Assembly: GCA_963663315.1 (NCBI GenBank)
Contig: OY760176.1
Span: 1,798,001 to 1,862,000, forward strand
Direction: 5' to 3'
Source of the DNA: G963663315 sp963663315
GTDB lineage: Bacteria; Pseudomonadota; Gammaproteobacteria; Arenicellales; Poriferihabitantaceae
Length of the DNA stretch: 64,000 bases
The translations under genes and the position numbers were made by a program. A model generated the notes under the pieces. That model was given only the letters and a program-made list of their open reading frames with translations. It did not search any database and was not told the DNA's origin. Of this stretch, positions 1 through 8,885 are shown piece after piece; the first letter of the stretch is position 1; each line of letters starts with the position of its first letter.

Positions 1-60
1 GAAACTGATTTCTTTCGTGCGATCGATGCGACCTCCTTCAGACAGTCTTTGTGCAGTCAT
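1..60 (-). CDS. soxA: Sarcosine oxidase alpha subunit / MgdC-like, 5' end only
   Basis: Only the first 20 codons lie in the window; the gene runs off the left edge. The start is ATG at 58-60 and its A is shared with the soxD stop in a TAATG overlap, so translation is coupled. The visible start MTAQRLSEGGRIDR has the leader with GGRIDR that opens the alpha subunit of heterotetrameric sarcosine oxidases. In the family this subunit binds NAD and carries a C-terminal GcvT-like folate domain that takes up the formaldehyde; neither is visible here. The identification rests on these residues plus the soxB-soxD-soxA order. Confidence 0.8.
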   Translation of the reverse strand, partial: MTAQRLSEGGRIDRTKEISF

Positions 61-365
61 TATTCAGTTTCCCGGGTCGATTCGACCTGCTTCGCAAGCA
101 CCCCGGCGATGCCGTCATGGGCAGGACGTACCGAGTGAATTTGATGAGTCATGGTATCGCGCTCGACGATCAACCACATACGACAGCCATTGACATGGTG
201 CCAGGTTTCAGACTGCACACCACGAATATTGTCGCGCAGAAAGACGGCTTCGTACCACTCATCCGCCCCGGCATCGAGTTCAGGCCAGACGATCGAAGCA
301 TCACCCCCATAACCAAATTCAGAGTGATCACGCTCTCCACAATACGGGCAATTGATTCTGATCAT
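60..365 (-). CDS. soxD: Sarcosine oxidase delta subunit / MgdB-like
   Basis: Small zinc-binding subunit of heterotetrameric sarcosine oxidase or the related N-methylglutamate dehydrogenase. The protein, about 101 residues from the ATG at 363-365, begins MIRINCPYCGERDHSEF. This holds the CPYCG knuckle and a later Cys in HHVNGCRMW, typical of SoxD. A longer reading from 419 is possible, but this ATG is preceded by GAGGG at good spacing and matches the family start. It lies 10 bases after soxB and overlaps soxA, so the three genes form one operon. SoxD has no known catalytic role of its own. Confidence 0.92.
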   Translation of the reverse strand: MIRINCPYCGERDHSEFGYGGDASIVWPELDAGADEWYEAVFLRDNIRGVQSETWHHVNGCRMWLIVERDTMTHQIHSVRPAHDGIAGVLAKQVESTRETE

Positions 366-375
366 ATTTTTACCC

Positions 376-1641
376 TCAACCGTGAAGTTTAGGGTCGGGT
401 CCGGCGCCACGTTCATCAATAATCACGCCGCGTCTGAACCGACCGAGATCAAAGTGCTGAATCACCGGGTCAGGTCTGTCGTTGGCAATCAGATCGGCAA
501 AAAACCAGCCGGATGCGGGGCTGGCCTTGAATCCACCATAGTTCCAACCTGCATTGAGATAGAGGTTGCTGATCGGGGTTTTGCAGATGAATGGCGAACC
601 ATCCATCGACATATCCATTACCCCTGCCCAGTGTCTGAGCAAGCGAATCCGTCCGAGACAGGGCAGTATTGAAGTGGCGCACTCTGACACATCCTGCACA
701 ATCGGCAGGTTACCCCGCTGGGCATAGGATTTGTACCAGTCAAGATCACCGCCGTATATCATTCCACCCTTATCCGATTGTGATATGTAAAAATGTGCGC
801 CACCAACACCGAACACCACCACATGATCGAGCAAGGGTTTTATCGGTTCGGATATGAAGGCCTGAAGCAAGTGGGTTTCGACGGGCAATTTGCCAAGCTC
901 GGCCATCTGCCAGAGTCGGGAAGTATTCCCGGCTACCGCAAACCCCGCTTTTTTCGCCGCTATGCTGCCTCTGGATGTTTCCAGCGCAGCGACTTTTCCA
1001 TCAATCCGGGTCACGCCTGTGACTTCACAGTTCTGAATAATATCGACCCCTAGCATATCCGCTGCCCGGGCGTAGCCCCAGGCAACCGCATCATGACGGG
1101 CGTTACCCGCACGTTTTTGTACCGCAGCGCCGATTATTGGGAAACGGGCATTGTCATAGTTCAGATGAGGGATTTCCTTTTTCAGTTTCGCCAGATCCCA
1201 AAGCTCGCCATCCGAGTCGGTCAATCGCATGGTGTTGTATCGTCGTGCGGCCCCGTCACGTGCAGCGGGAGTGTGTAACAGGGAGACATGATGTCTTTGC
1301 GAGAACATCACGTTGTAGTTCAATTGATGGCTCAGGTTCTCCCATAATTTGAGCGAGTGTTCGTAGAATGCCCGGTTGCCCGGCATCATGTAGTTGGAAC
1401 GGACAATCGTCGTATTTCGACCCGCATTCCCTCCTCCAAGCCATCCCTTGTCGAGTACCGCGACATTCCGGATGCCATGATTTTCCGCAAGATAATAGGC
1501 AGTAGCAAGACCATGCAAACCGGCGCCAATGATCACAACATCGTATTCTTTCTTGGGTTCAGGGTCACGCCATTGACGACTCCATCCCTTTTGACCGTTT
1601 AATCCATTTTTAAACACCGCCCATGCGGAATAACGAGTCAT
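376..1641 (-). CDS. soxB: Sarcosine oxidase beta subunit / N-methylglutamate dehydrogenase MgdA-like
   Basis: FAD- and FMN-containing catalytic subunit that oxidatively demethylates an N-methyl amino acid. It has 421 residues, the usual length. The N-terminal YAWxVFKNGLNG-like leader is followed by the dinucleotide-binding motif VVIIGAGLHG at about residue 36. RHDAVAWGYARAAD, with His at about 183, is the region where the family attaches FMN covalently. It heads the soxB-soxD-soxA operon. The same fold serves sarcosine oxidase and N-methylglutamate dehydrogenase (mgdABCD). An N-methylglutamate synthase cluster lies at 18-24 kb, so the substrate cannot be fixed from sequence alone. Confidence 0.92.
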   Translation of the reverse strand: MTRYSAWAVFKNGLNGQKGWSRQWRDPEPKKEYDVVIIGAGLHGLATAYYLAENHGIRNVAVLDKGWLGGGNAGRNTTIVRSNYMMPGNRAFYEHSLKLWENLSHQLNYNVMFSQRHHVSLLHTPAARDGAARRYNTMRLTDSDGELWDLAKLKKEIPHLNYDNARFPIIGAAVQKRAGNARHDAVAWGYARAADMLGVDIIQNCEVTGVTRIDGKVAALETSRGSIAAKKAGFAVAGNTSRLWQMAELGKLPVETHLLQAFISEPIKPLLDHVVVFGVGGAHFYISQSDKGGMIYGGDLDWYKSYAQRGNLPIVQDVSECATSILPCLGRIRLLRHWAGVMDMSMDGSPFICKTPISNLYLNAGWNYGGFKASPASGWFFADLIANDRPDPVIQHFDLGRFRRGVIIDERGAGPDPKLHG

Positions 1642-1949
1642 GCTTTATCTCATTTCATTGGATTTGATGCCCTTTCGATATGCTTTTCGACAAAGGCGCA
1701 TCAGAAATTATAGTGTTATTATTCAGGGCGAAAGACGCTGGATAATAGCGCAACCTTTGAATGATATATAGCCCTGATTCCATACGGCCCAATTCTGGAG
1801 AACAGTCATCACACGAACAGCCTCAATAATAGACTCGACTATAGCAAATTATTGTCCCGGGTCCTATACAGGGGAAGTTCTGACTTAAGTTATCTGTCTA
1901 TGGTAGCATCGCTTTAATCAGATAACCCTGCGCAATCGGGAAAATTGAC
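1642..1949. other. Divergent intergenic region between soxB and the 1950 gene
   Basis: This stretch of 308 bases separates the leftward sox operon from a rightward operon and must hold both promoters. A candidate leftward -10 lies near 1707-1712. No ORF with coding character, hairpin terminator or recognised riboswitch was seen. Confidence 0.5.
1706..1721 (-). promoter_or_regulatory. Candidate sox promoter -10 region with weak shared element
   Basis: On the minus strand this reads TAATAACACTATAATT and includes TATAAT about 66 bases before soxB. It matches 13 of 16 positions of the mgd-side element at 24368-24383, differing only in the central TGG. The -35 is not convincing. It may be an AT-rich coincidence. 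Confidence 0.35.
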
Positions 1950-2639
1950 GTGCCTTCCTTACACAAATATATAGATACCCTTTCCAGTACCGTGTTTTCG
2001 AAGGATGCCTGGAAGACGCTGGCGGATTACACCGGACTTGGCAGAAGCCGCAGCGCTCAACCGATAGCAAACCCTGAGGCGCTGGCAGCGTTTCTCAAAT
2101 CCAGGGCCAGTCATGTGGCGCAGACGTCATTGTACGGATATCTCAAGACCCGGGCGGGAACCCGATTCCCGGAAATGTTCGAAGACCCGAATCTGTTGCT
2201 GTCGATGAATATGGCCAAATGGCAGATCTGGTTGGCCTGTTTGTCTGATCTGACCGTCTATGTGGGCGGGTTGATCCGCCATAGGACACAAACAGGGGAT
2301 GAACAGATAAGCCTGTTGCTCGGCACGGCGATAGATTCGATCATCAATGAAACCGGACTACCTCCGGATGCGCCGGAAGAATTCCCGGATACGGTCGAGA
2401 GATTGAAAATAAGGGTGGCCAATATCGACTATTCCTCGGTTTCCGATGACGAATTCGCATTTTCTGAAAGCCCGGATGCCTTATTCAGATGGGCGCCGAT
2501 CGCAGATGAACTGAAAAACAGAGACAGGGTTATCGTCAAAAACTCCGTTCGTTTTCGCTGGCAGGAGATTCGCAGGAGCGCACGTAAACTGCTTGAGGCT
2601 GAAAAACTGATCACTTTCGCCACTTCCCGCAACATATAG
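1950..2639 (+). CDS. Conserved protein of unknown function, 229 aa
   Basis: Not assigned to a named family. The product is soluble, with no signal peptide. Visible features are a stretch VAQTSLYGYLKTRAGTRFP around residues 52-70, a hydrophobic WQIWLACLSDLTVYVGGL around 85-105, and a basic C-terminus RFRWQEIRRSARKLLEAEKL. The start is GTG at 1950, with no strong ribosome site. It is the first gene of a rightward operon and lies 24 bases before the amidase. I recall similar unknown proteins from alpha- and gammaproteobacteria but cannot give a function. Confidence 0.75.
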   Translation: MPSLHKYIDTLSSTVFSKDAWKTLADYTGLGRSRSAQPIANPEALAAFLKSRASHVAQTSLYGYLKTRAGTRFPEMFEDPNLLLSMNMAKWQIWLACLSDLTVYVGGLIRHRTQTGDEQISLLLGTAIDSIINETGLPPDAPEEFPDTVERLKIRVANIDYSSVSDDEFAFSESPDALFRWAPIADELKNRDRVIVKNSVRFRWQEIRRSARKLLEAEKLITFATSRNI

Positions 2640-2663
2640 TCAACCGTATGGCCAGGGATTGAT

Positions 2664-4112
2664 TTGAGTTCAGATAACCGTATCCCCGAATTGCCGGGTA
2701 TGACAGCCACCCGGATTGTGGGGTTATTGAAAGCGGGCGAAGTCTCTGCGCTGGAACTGCTGGATGCGCTCGAATCCAGGATTCAGGCTGTCGATTCAGT
2801 CATCAATGCATTGCCTGTGCTGTGTTTTGATCGTGCCCGTAACCATGCCAGGCATCTGCAAAAGATTAACCGGTCAAACAGCCTCCTTGCCGGATTGCCT
2901 GTGGCAATCAAGGACTTGAACGAAGTCAGTGGGGTCAGAACAACGTTCGGATCACTGGTCCATCAAAACAACATCCCGACCCGTTCTGACCTGATGGTCG
3001 AGCATATCGAAAAGGCAGGCGGTATCGTTTATGCCAAATCCAACACGCCCGAATTTGGTACCGGCGGTAACACCTGCAATCGGGTATTTGGCGCTACCCG
3101 AAATCCCTGGAATACTGAATTAAGCGTTGCTGGCTCTTCCGGTGGCGCAGCAGCAGCCCTCGCGACCGGCATGGCCTGGTTGGCCCAGGGTTCGGATATG
3201 GGTGGATCGTTACGCAATCCTGCAAGTTTTTGCGGGGTTGTCGGGTTACGGCCAAGTATTGGCAGAATTGCATCAACGCTTTCAACAAGTATTATCGACA
3301 CGCTTGCCACCAACGGGCCGATGGCCCGTAATGTACTTGACCTCGCGCTGATGCTGGACGCGATGTGCGGACATGAAGACCGTGACCCGTTTTCCCTGCC
3401 CTCCCCCCCTGTCCCCTTCGTACAAGCGGCAAGGTCACCTCGCCTGCCGGAAACCATCGCCTGGTCGGTCGATCTTGGAATCACGCCCGTGCATCCCGAA
3501 GTCAGGCGGGTTTTCCTCGATGCGATCAGACAGATCGAAGACAGTGGAATACGGACCATTCAGGCGGCGCCGGACTTCAAAGGGCTGAATGAAATATTCG
3601 ATACCTTGAGGGCACACAGCTACGCCACCGGATTGGGGCATCTCCTGGAAACTCATGGTGACGACCTGAATCCGAATGTCGTCTGGAATATCGAGCAGGG
3701 TTTGAGACTTTCGATAACGGAAATCAATCGGGCACAAGAAAATCGGTTGGCGCTGGTCAATCGGGTTCAACAGTTTTTGATTGAATACCCGGTTCTGCTG
3801 ACACCGGCCACCATCGTCCCCCCGTATCCGGTCTCTCTGGATCATGTGGCGGAATGTGACGGACACCGGTTTGACAATTACTATCAATGGCTGTCGATCG
3901 CATACGCTTTCACAACAGCGCTTTGCCCCGCCTTGTCAATGCCCTGCGGGGTTACCCGGCAGGGGCTCCCTGTTGGCCTTCAGATTGCGGCAAAATGCCA
4001 TGCCGAAGCGCTGATAATATCTGCTGCGGCACAAATCGAACAGGCTCTGGACTATAATTGCACAATCCCGATCAATCCGAATATCACGCACAGCCAGCCT
4101 GGCAGAGAATAA
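2664..4112 (+). CDS. Amidase (amidase signature family)
   Basis: Hydrolyses a C-N amide bond through a Ser-cisSer-Lys triad. The Lys lies in GLPVAIKDLNEV at about residue 80, and the Ser residues lie in VAGSSGGAAAALATG and GSDMGGSLRNPASFCG at about 153 and 178. The length of 482 residues is normal. The start is TTG at 2664 behind AGGGA; the upstream ATG at 2648 hits a stop within five codons. It lies 2 bases before the enoyl-CoA hydratase gene. The amide substrate cannot be told. Linkage to CoA and transport genes suggests catabolism of an imported amide. Confidence 0.88.
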   Translation: MSSDNRIPELPGMTATRIVGLLKAGEVSALELLDALESRIQAVDSVINALPVLCFDRARNHARHLQKINRSNSLLAGLPVAIKDLNEVSGVRTTFGSLVHQNNIPTRSDLMVEHIEKAGGIVYAKSNTPEFGTGGNTCNRVFGATRNPWNTELSVAGSSGGAAAALATGMAWLAQGSDMGGSLRNPASFCGVVGLRPSIGRIASTLSTSIIDTLATNGPMARNVLDLALMLDAMCGHEDRDPFSLPSPPVPFVQAARSPRLPETIAWSVDLGITPVHPEVRRVFLDAIRQIEDSGIRTIQAAPDFKGLNEIFDTLRAHSYATGLGHLLETHGDDLNPNVVWNIEQGLRLSITEINRAQENRLALVNRVQQFLIEYPVLLTPATIVPPYPVSLDHVAECDGHRFDNYYQWLSIAYAFTTALCPALSMPCGVTRQGLPVGLQIAAKCHAEALIISAAAQIEQALDYNCTIPINPNITHSQPGRE

Positions 4113-4114
4113 CA

Positions 4115-4891
4115 ATGACTTACAACACGATTGCGACTGAAACAGATGACAACATCGGCGTCATCACCTTTAACCGGCCGAAAGTTCTGAATGCGCTTTC
4201 GACTGAGGTGCGCGATGAGCTGGCCAGGGCCTTCTCAGAAATGTCCCTTGACAATCAGATCGGGGCCATAATTCTGACCGGTAACGAAAAGGCATTTGCA
4301 GCGGGTGCGGACATTAAGGAAATGCAGAACCGGACTTTTATGGACATGTATATGGGTGACAATGCGTCACGACTGCAAAATATCATCAATCAGTGCGAAA
4401 AACCGATTATCGCCGCAGTCAGTGGCTATGCCTTGGGCGGTGGCTGCGAAATTGCGATGATGTGTGACTTTATCCTGGCTTCCGAATCGGCACAATTCGG
4501 GCAGCCGGAGATCCTGATTGGCGCCATACCCGGATGGGGAGGGAGCCAGCGGCTGACCCGACTGGTCGGCAAATCAAAAGCCATGGATATGTGCCTGACC
4601 GGCAGAATGATGGATGCGAACGAGGCCGAACGCTCGGGGCTGGTTGCGCGCATTTTCCCCCGGGACAGCTTCATGCAGGAAGTTCGAAAAACCGCTAAAC
4701 AGATTGCATCCCGTTCCCGGCCCTTGACGGTGATGGTCAAGGAATGTGTAAACCAGTCGCTGGAGACCCATCTTCAGGCGGGACTGCAATTCGAGCGACG
4801 ACAATTCCAATCGGTATTCGCGACCGAAGATCAGAAGGAAGGGATGGCTGCATTTGTAGAGAAACGTCCAGCCAACTGGAAACACAAATAA
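4115..4891 (+). CDS. Enoyl-CoA hydratase (crotonase family)
   Basis: Adds water to 2-enoyl-CoA thioesters. The 258-residue protein has the oxyanion-hole segments FAAGADIKEM and ALGGGCEIAMMCD. Both catalytic Glu positions are kept, in GGGCEIAM and FGQPEILIGAIPGWGG, so it should be a true hydratase. The reading frame is open upstream, but the ATG at 4115 gives the standard start MTYNTIATE. It begins 2 bases after the amidase stop, so coupling is likely. Its exact acyl-CoA substrate is unknown. Confidence 0.9.
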   Translation: MTYNTIATETDDNIGVITFNRPKVLNALSTEVRDELARAFSEMSLDNQIGAIILTGNEKAFAAGADIKEMQNRTFMDMYMGDNASRLQNIINQCEKPIIAAVSGYALGGGCEIAMMCDFILASESAQFGQPEILIGAIPGWGGSQRLTRLVGKSKAMDMCLTGRMMDANEAERSGLVARIFPRDSFMQEVRKTAKQIASRSRPLTVMVKECVNQSLETHLQAGLQFERRQFQSVFATEDQKEGMAAFVEKRPANWKHK

Positions 4892-4924
4892 ACCAGCCAA
4901 CCTTCGACCGGGGAGAGGCCCAAC

Positions 4925-6151
4925 ATGAAAAACTGGCGCACGCCTCTGATCGTATTGATTGCCGGATGTCTGATCTCGATGACGGGATTTGGCATACGCT
5001 CGGGCTTTGGTCTGTTCCTCGAACCGATGACCAGTGCTAATGGCTGGTCCAGAGAGACCTTTGGTCTGGCTATGGCATTACAGAACCTGCTATGGGGGAT
5101 CGGGTTACCCGTCGCTGGTGCGCTGGCCGATAAAAATGGCGCGGTAAAGGTCATTATCGCAGGCGCGATCATGTATTGCGCCGGCATATTGGGGATGGCT
5201 CATTCTGAATCCGGATTTGCGTTTCAATTAACCTGCGGCATACTGACCGGACTGGGGATCGCATTCAGCGCATTCTTTCTGGTCATGACTGCCATGGTGC
5301 GGGTGGTGGGTCCGGAAAAACGTTCTTTTGTTCTGGGTCTCGGAACTGCGGCAGGGTCTTTCGGAATGGTCATATTCTCTCCGATCAGTCAGGGTTTTAT
5401 ATCCGTTTACGGGTGGTACACTGCGTTGTTGCTGCTGGCCTGTATCATATTAATATTGATTCCAATGGCGTTATGTCTGCCGGATTCAGCTGGCGATGCA
5501 GGCAGTAATGAGCCGACAGTTGATAGAGATCAGTCTTTGAAAGACGCGGTTACTGAGGCATTTCAACACGGCGGATTCGTTTTGCTGACCACTGGATTCT
5601 TCGTCTGCGGATTCCATGTCGCCTTCATTTCCGTACATTTCCCTGCCTATGTAAGAGACCTCGGTCTGGACCCTGCGATTGGCGCCTACTCGATTGCCCT
5701 GATCGGATTATTGAATATTCTCGGCTCCTTTGCCGCCGGGCTGGCGGGTCAGCGATGGAGCAAGAAGTTCGGATTGAGCTTTATTTATTTTTCGCGCGCT
5801 GTGGTCATATTGATTTTGCTTCTGCTGCCGAAAACTCCGTTTGTGGTACTTTCCTTTGCCGCAACCATGGGCGTGCTCTGGCTTTCCACTGTGCCATTGA
5901 CCACGGGTATCGTCGCCCAGCTTTTCGGGATCAAGTATCTGTCGACGCTGTTTGGTTTCGTGTTTTTAAGTCACCAGGTCGGCAGTTTCATGGGTGTATG
6001 GCTGGGCGGACTGATTTATGATAAAACCGGATCATACGATGGTATGTGGTGGGCAGGGATCGTTCTTGGCATTCTGGCCGGACTGATTCACCTGCCGATC
6101 AATGAGCAACCCGTAACCAGGCTGAACCTGAAACCGGCCGTCGAAAGCTGA
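4925..6151 (+). CDS. MFS transporter, 12-TM carrier
   Basis: Major facilitator of 408 residues with about twelve hydrophobic segments. It starts MKNWRTPLIVLIAGCLISM and has GALADKNGAVKVIIAGA between segments 2 and 3, the MFS loop motif. The general pattern resembles monocarboxylate or oxalate/formate-type carriers. It is the last gene of the 1950-6151 operon, 33 bases after the hydratase, and probably brings in or exports a substrate or product of that pathway. The substrate is unknown. Confidence 0.85.
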   Translation: MKNWRTPLIVLIAGCLISMTGFGIRSGFGLFLEPMTSANGWSRETFGLAMALQNLLWGIGLPVAGALADKNGAVKVIIAGAIMYCAGILGMAHSESGFAFQLTCGILTGLGIAFSAFFLVMTAMVRVVGPEKRSFVLGLGTAAGSFGMVIFSPISQGFISVYGWYTALLLLACIILILIPMALCLPDSAGDAGSNEPTVDRDQSLKDAVTEAFQHGGFVLLTTGFFVCGFHVAFISVHFPAYVRDLGLDPAIGAYSIALIGLLNILGSFAAGLAGQRWSKKFGLSFIYFSRAVVILILLLLPKTPFVVLSFAATMGVLWLSTVPLTTGIVAQLFGIKYLSTLFGFVFLSHQVGSFMGVWLGGLIYDKTGSYDGMWWAGIVLGILAGLIHLPINEQPVTRLNLKPAVES

Positions 6152-6172
6152 AGAGTATGGTTCGCGCTTTAA

Positions 6173-6192
6173 AGCCCCCTGATGAGGGGGTT
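6173..6192 (+). terminator. Weak hairpin after the MFS gene
   Basis: AGCCCCCT, loop GATG, AGGGGGTT forms a short GC-rich stem with one G-T pair, 20 bases after the MFS stop. There is no T-run, so termination is only a possibility. Confidence 0.3.
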
Positions 6193-6242
6193 GGGGGGTT
6201 GGGCGAATCATTGGTATATATCCGGTCTATTGCAGATATCAT

Positions 6243-6258
6243 TATTATTGGCATAATT
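6243..6258 (+). promoter_or_regulatory. tmm promoter element (extended -10 type)
   Basis: TATTATTGGCATAATT lies 36 bases before tmm. It combines an extended -10 form TGGCATAAT with an upstream TATTAT. It matches 14 of 16 positions of the element before tdm (11334-11349). A GGTCTATT, which directly abuts the element at tdm, sits further upstream here at 6224-6231. The -35 is poor, fitting a regulated promoter. Confidence 0.5.
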
Positions 6259-6293
6259 AAAACCCGTATCCCGGAAACAAATCTGGAAAAATA

Positions 6294-7637
6294 ATGATGA
6301 CCAAGCGCGTTGCAATCATCGGAGCAGGCCCATGCGGACTGGCTCAGCTCAGGGCTTTCAAGTCAGCCAAAGAAAAAGGAGCAGACATTCCGGAAATTGT
6401 CTGTTTCGAAAAGCAATCTGACTGGGGAGGATTGTGGAACTATACCTGGCGTACCGGGCTGGATGAGCACGGAGAACCCGTGCATGGCAGTATGTACCGC
6501 TATCTGTGGTCGAATGGGCCCAAGGAAGGTCTTGAGTTTGCCGATTATTCTTTTGAAGAACATTTTGGTCGGCCCATTGCTTCGTACCCGCCACGCGCTG
6601 TTTTGTTCGACTACATCGTAGGTCGTGTCGAGAAAGCGGGGGTTCGCGATATGATACGCTTCAGTTCACTGGTCAGGCATGTCACTTATGATGATGCAAG
6701 CGGGATGTTTACCGTGGTCGTACAGGAGCACGCGAAAGACAGAGAATACAGTGAAGAATTTGATTATGTGATCGTCGCCAGCGGCCATTTCTCAACGCCC
6801 AATGTACCCCACTTTGATGGTTTTGATTCCTTTCCAGGCCGGATCCTGCATGCACACGATTTCCGTGATGCAATGGAATTCAAGGGCAAGGATATTTTGA
6901 TTATTGGCACCTCCTATTCGGCGGAAGATATCGGCTCGCAATGCTGGAAGTATGGCGCAAAATTCATCACCGTATCTCATCGTACCGCGCCGATGGGGTT
7001 TCACTGGCCGGACAACTGGAAGGAGGTTCCCCTGCTGCAAAAGGTCGAAGGCAATACGGCTACCTTCAAGGATGGCAGCACCCGGGATGTGGATGCGATT
7101 ATTCTGTGTACAGGCTATCTCCACCATTTTCCATTCATGGCGGAAGAAATGAAACTGAAAACAAATAACCGTCTATATCCGGTAAATTTATACAATGGTG
7201 TTGTCTGGGAGCACAACCCGAAACTGATGTACCTGGGGATGCAGGATCAATGGTATACCTTCAATATGTTTGATGCCCAGGCATGGTATGCACGGGATCT
7301 GATCATGGGTCGACTCGAAGTCCCGACACAACCCGAAATTCATGCGGATATTGAAAAATGGCGTGAAGCTGAAGACAACATACCTGATGATTACGACGCG
7401 ATCAAATTCCAGGGGGACTATACACTGCATTTAATGGCAATGACTGATTACCCGGATTTTGATACGGCAGAATCAGATCAGGCTTTTTACGAATGGAAGA
7501 AGCACAAAAAGCAGAATATCATGACATTCCGTGACTTCGGCCACAAATCCGCATTGACCGGAACGATGGCCCCGGCCCATCATACCCCGTGGGAAGAGGC
7601 GTTGGACGATTCTATGGAAAGTTATCTGGATATCTGA
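6294..7637 (+). CDS. tmm: Trimethylamine monooxygenase (bacterial FMO)
   Basis: NADPH- and FAD-dependent oxygenase that converts trimethylamine to TMAO and also oxidises related amines and sulfides. It has 447 residues, as in marine Tmm. Motifs are the FAD site IIGAGPCGLAQ at residues 8-18, the FMO signature FPGRILHAHDF at 180-190 (FxGxxxHxxxF), the NADPH site IIGTSYSAEDIG at 203-214 and LCTGY at 271-275. Starting at the second ATG (6297) puts the key Tyr at position 207, as I recall for the Roseovarius enzyme. Both ATGs have a GGAA upstream. It is convergent with the Rieske-tdm pair, ending 28 bases from it. Confidence 0.93.
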   Translation: MMTKRVAIIGAGPCGLAQLRAFKSAKEKGADIPEIVCFEKQSDWGGLWNYTWRTGLDEHGEPVHGSMYRYLWSNGPKEGLEFADYSFEEHFGRPIASYPPRAVLFDYIVGRVEKAGVRDMIRFSSLVRHVTYDDASGMFTVVVQEHAKDREYSEEFDYVIVASGHFSTPNVPHFDGFDSFPGRILHAHDFRDAMEFKGKDILIIGTSYSAEDIGSQCWKYGAKFITVSHRTAPMGFHWPDNWKEVPLLQKVEGNTATFKDGSTRDVDAIILCTGYLHHFPFMAEEMKLKTNNRLYPVNLYNGVVWEHNPKLMYLGMQDQWYTFNMFDAQAWYARDLIMGRLEVPTQPEIHADIEKWREAEDNIPDDYDAIKFQGDYTLHLMAMTDYPDFDTAESDQAFYEWKKHKKQNIMTFRDFGHKSALTGTMAPAHHTPWEEALDDSMESYLDI

Positions 7638-7665
7638 GTTGAGTTATCCGGATTAATTCCCCTGT

Positions 7666-8826
7666 TCAGTTTTCGAGGTCAGCGCCAATCGACTCAACCA
7701 CCATCTTCTGAAAATGGTGGACGGCATGTTCAGACAACTCGGTCAGTTGCCGGTCTACCATGAAACGGCCCTGATTGTAGCCTTTTGACCTCAATCCACG
7801 CTGGACGCTTTCGCACAGCGCTACGTCTTCCGGCTGAAGAACCTCCTTCAGATACGTCATTGCATCCTGATGCTGCCTGCTCGGAGTTGAGGAAGGTAAA
7901 AACCAGTCGAGATATTCAACAGCATTCTCCGGTCCATCGGGATTGATTTGTATTACCGACAGATTTGGCTCTCCCGGGTATACCGAGATTGCGAAATTTG
8001 GCCATACGAACCAGCCTGTATAACCCAGATCCACATCACCTTTTTCGAATTTGAATGCACTGCTATCCATAGACCTGGGTGACAATGCAATTTGACTGGA
8101 ATAGATTCCATGGGTGGTCGTTCGATAGCTGTCCATATCAACCAGATTGACAAAATCACGATGCGCCGGGTCACAGTGATAACATTCAAGGAAGTTGTCT
8201 GCCAACACTTTCCAGTTGCATGCAGCTGTATAGGTGTCGCGCTGGGCAAGTGTCAGGGTATCCACCTTTGGACAATATTTGCGTATTTCATCTTCGAGAC
8301 CGCCGGTTTGTTCCTTCAGCGAAGCGGCCTCAAGGTCCAGATTGATGAACACCATAGCACAGAATTCCTCGACCTGGACTTGTTTCAGTGTGTAATCGCA
8401 CTTGTTGAAATTTGTCACATTCTGTGAATTTCGCGCTTTTTGCAATGAGCCATCAAGGTCATAAGTCCATGCGTGATAAGGACAGACGATCAGGTTGGTT
8501 TTGCCCTGCCCGGTGAGCAATTCATGCCCTCGGTGCTGGCAGACATTGTAAAAAGCCTTCAGGTTTCCCGAACTGTCGCGGATAATGAAAATATTCTGTT
8601 CGTGAATTCTTGTCGTTATGTACTGCCCTGTGTCTTCCAGTTGGCTAATGTGTCCTGCGTACTGCCAGCTGTTGTAGAAAATGGCTTCCTTTTCCATCTC
8701 ATAAATCTCGGGATCCATGTAAAACCGGGCTGGCATCGTGAATGAGCGTCCAGGGTCACTGCAAAAACTCTGATCCCCGGTCTGTTTTGCAGTCACGGCC
8801 AGTCTTCTGTCAATCGGTTTATTCAT
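7666..8826 (-). CDS. CntA-like Rieske non-heme iron oxygenase (quaternary amine type)
   Basis: Oxygenase alpha subunit likely to cleave or demethylate a quaternary amine such as carnitine or a betaine. From the ATG at 8826 (386 residues) it has the Rieske site with Cys96, His98, Cys115 and His118 (CQH...CPYH). The mononuclear iron site is NFLECYHCDPAHRDF, with His217 and His222. Glu214 stands where ring-hydroxylating dioxygenases have Asp, as in carnitine monooxygenase CntA. The C-terminal ESVQRGLRSKGYNQGRFM is also CntA-like. A TTG at 8832 is an alternative start. It lies 59 bases after tdm in the same direction. No CntB-like reductase is in the window. GbcA or stachydrine-type function cannot be excluded. 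Confidence 0.85.
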   Translation of the reverse strand: MNKPIDRRLAVTAKQTGDQSFCSDPGRSFTMPARFYMDPEIYEMEKEAIFYNSWQYAGHISQLEDTGQYITTRIHEQNIFIIRDSSGNLKAFYNVCQHRGHELLTGQGKTNLIVCPYHAWTYDLDGSLQKARNSQNVTNFNKCDYTLKQVQVEEFCAMVFINLDLEAASLKEQTGGLEDEIRKYCPKVDTLTLAQRDTYTAACNWKVLADNFLECYHCDPAHRDFVNLVDMDSYRTTTHGIYSSQIALSPRSMDSSAFKFEKGDVDLGYTGWFVWPNFAISVYPGEPNLSVIQINPDGPENAVEYLDWFLPSSTPSRQHQDAMTYLKEVLQPEDVALCESVQRGLRSKGYNQGRFMVDRQLTELSEHAVHHFQKMVVESIGADLEN

Positions 8827-8885
8827 TTTCAATCTCTGTCAGGTCTTCAAACAAATGCAATTCCGCACGTTATGATGTCTGAGTA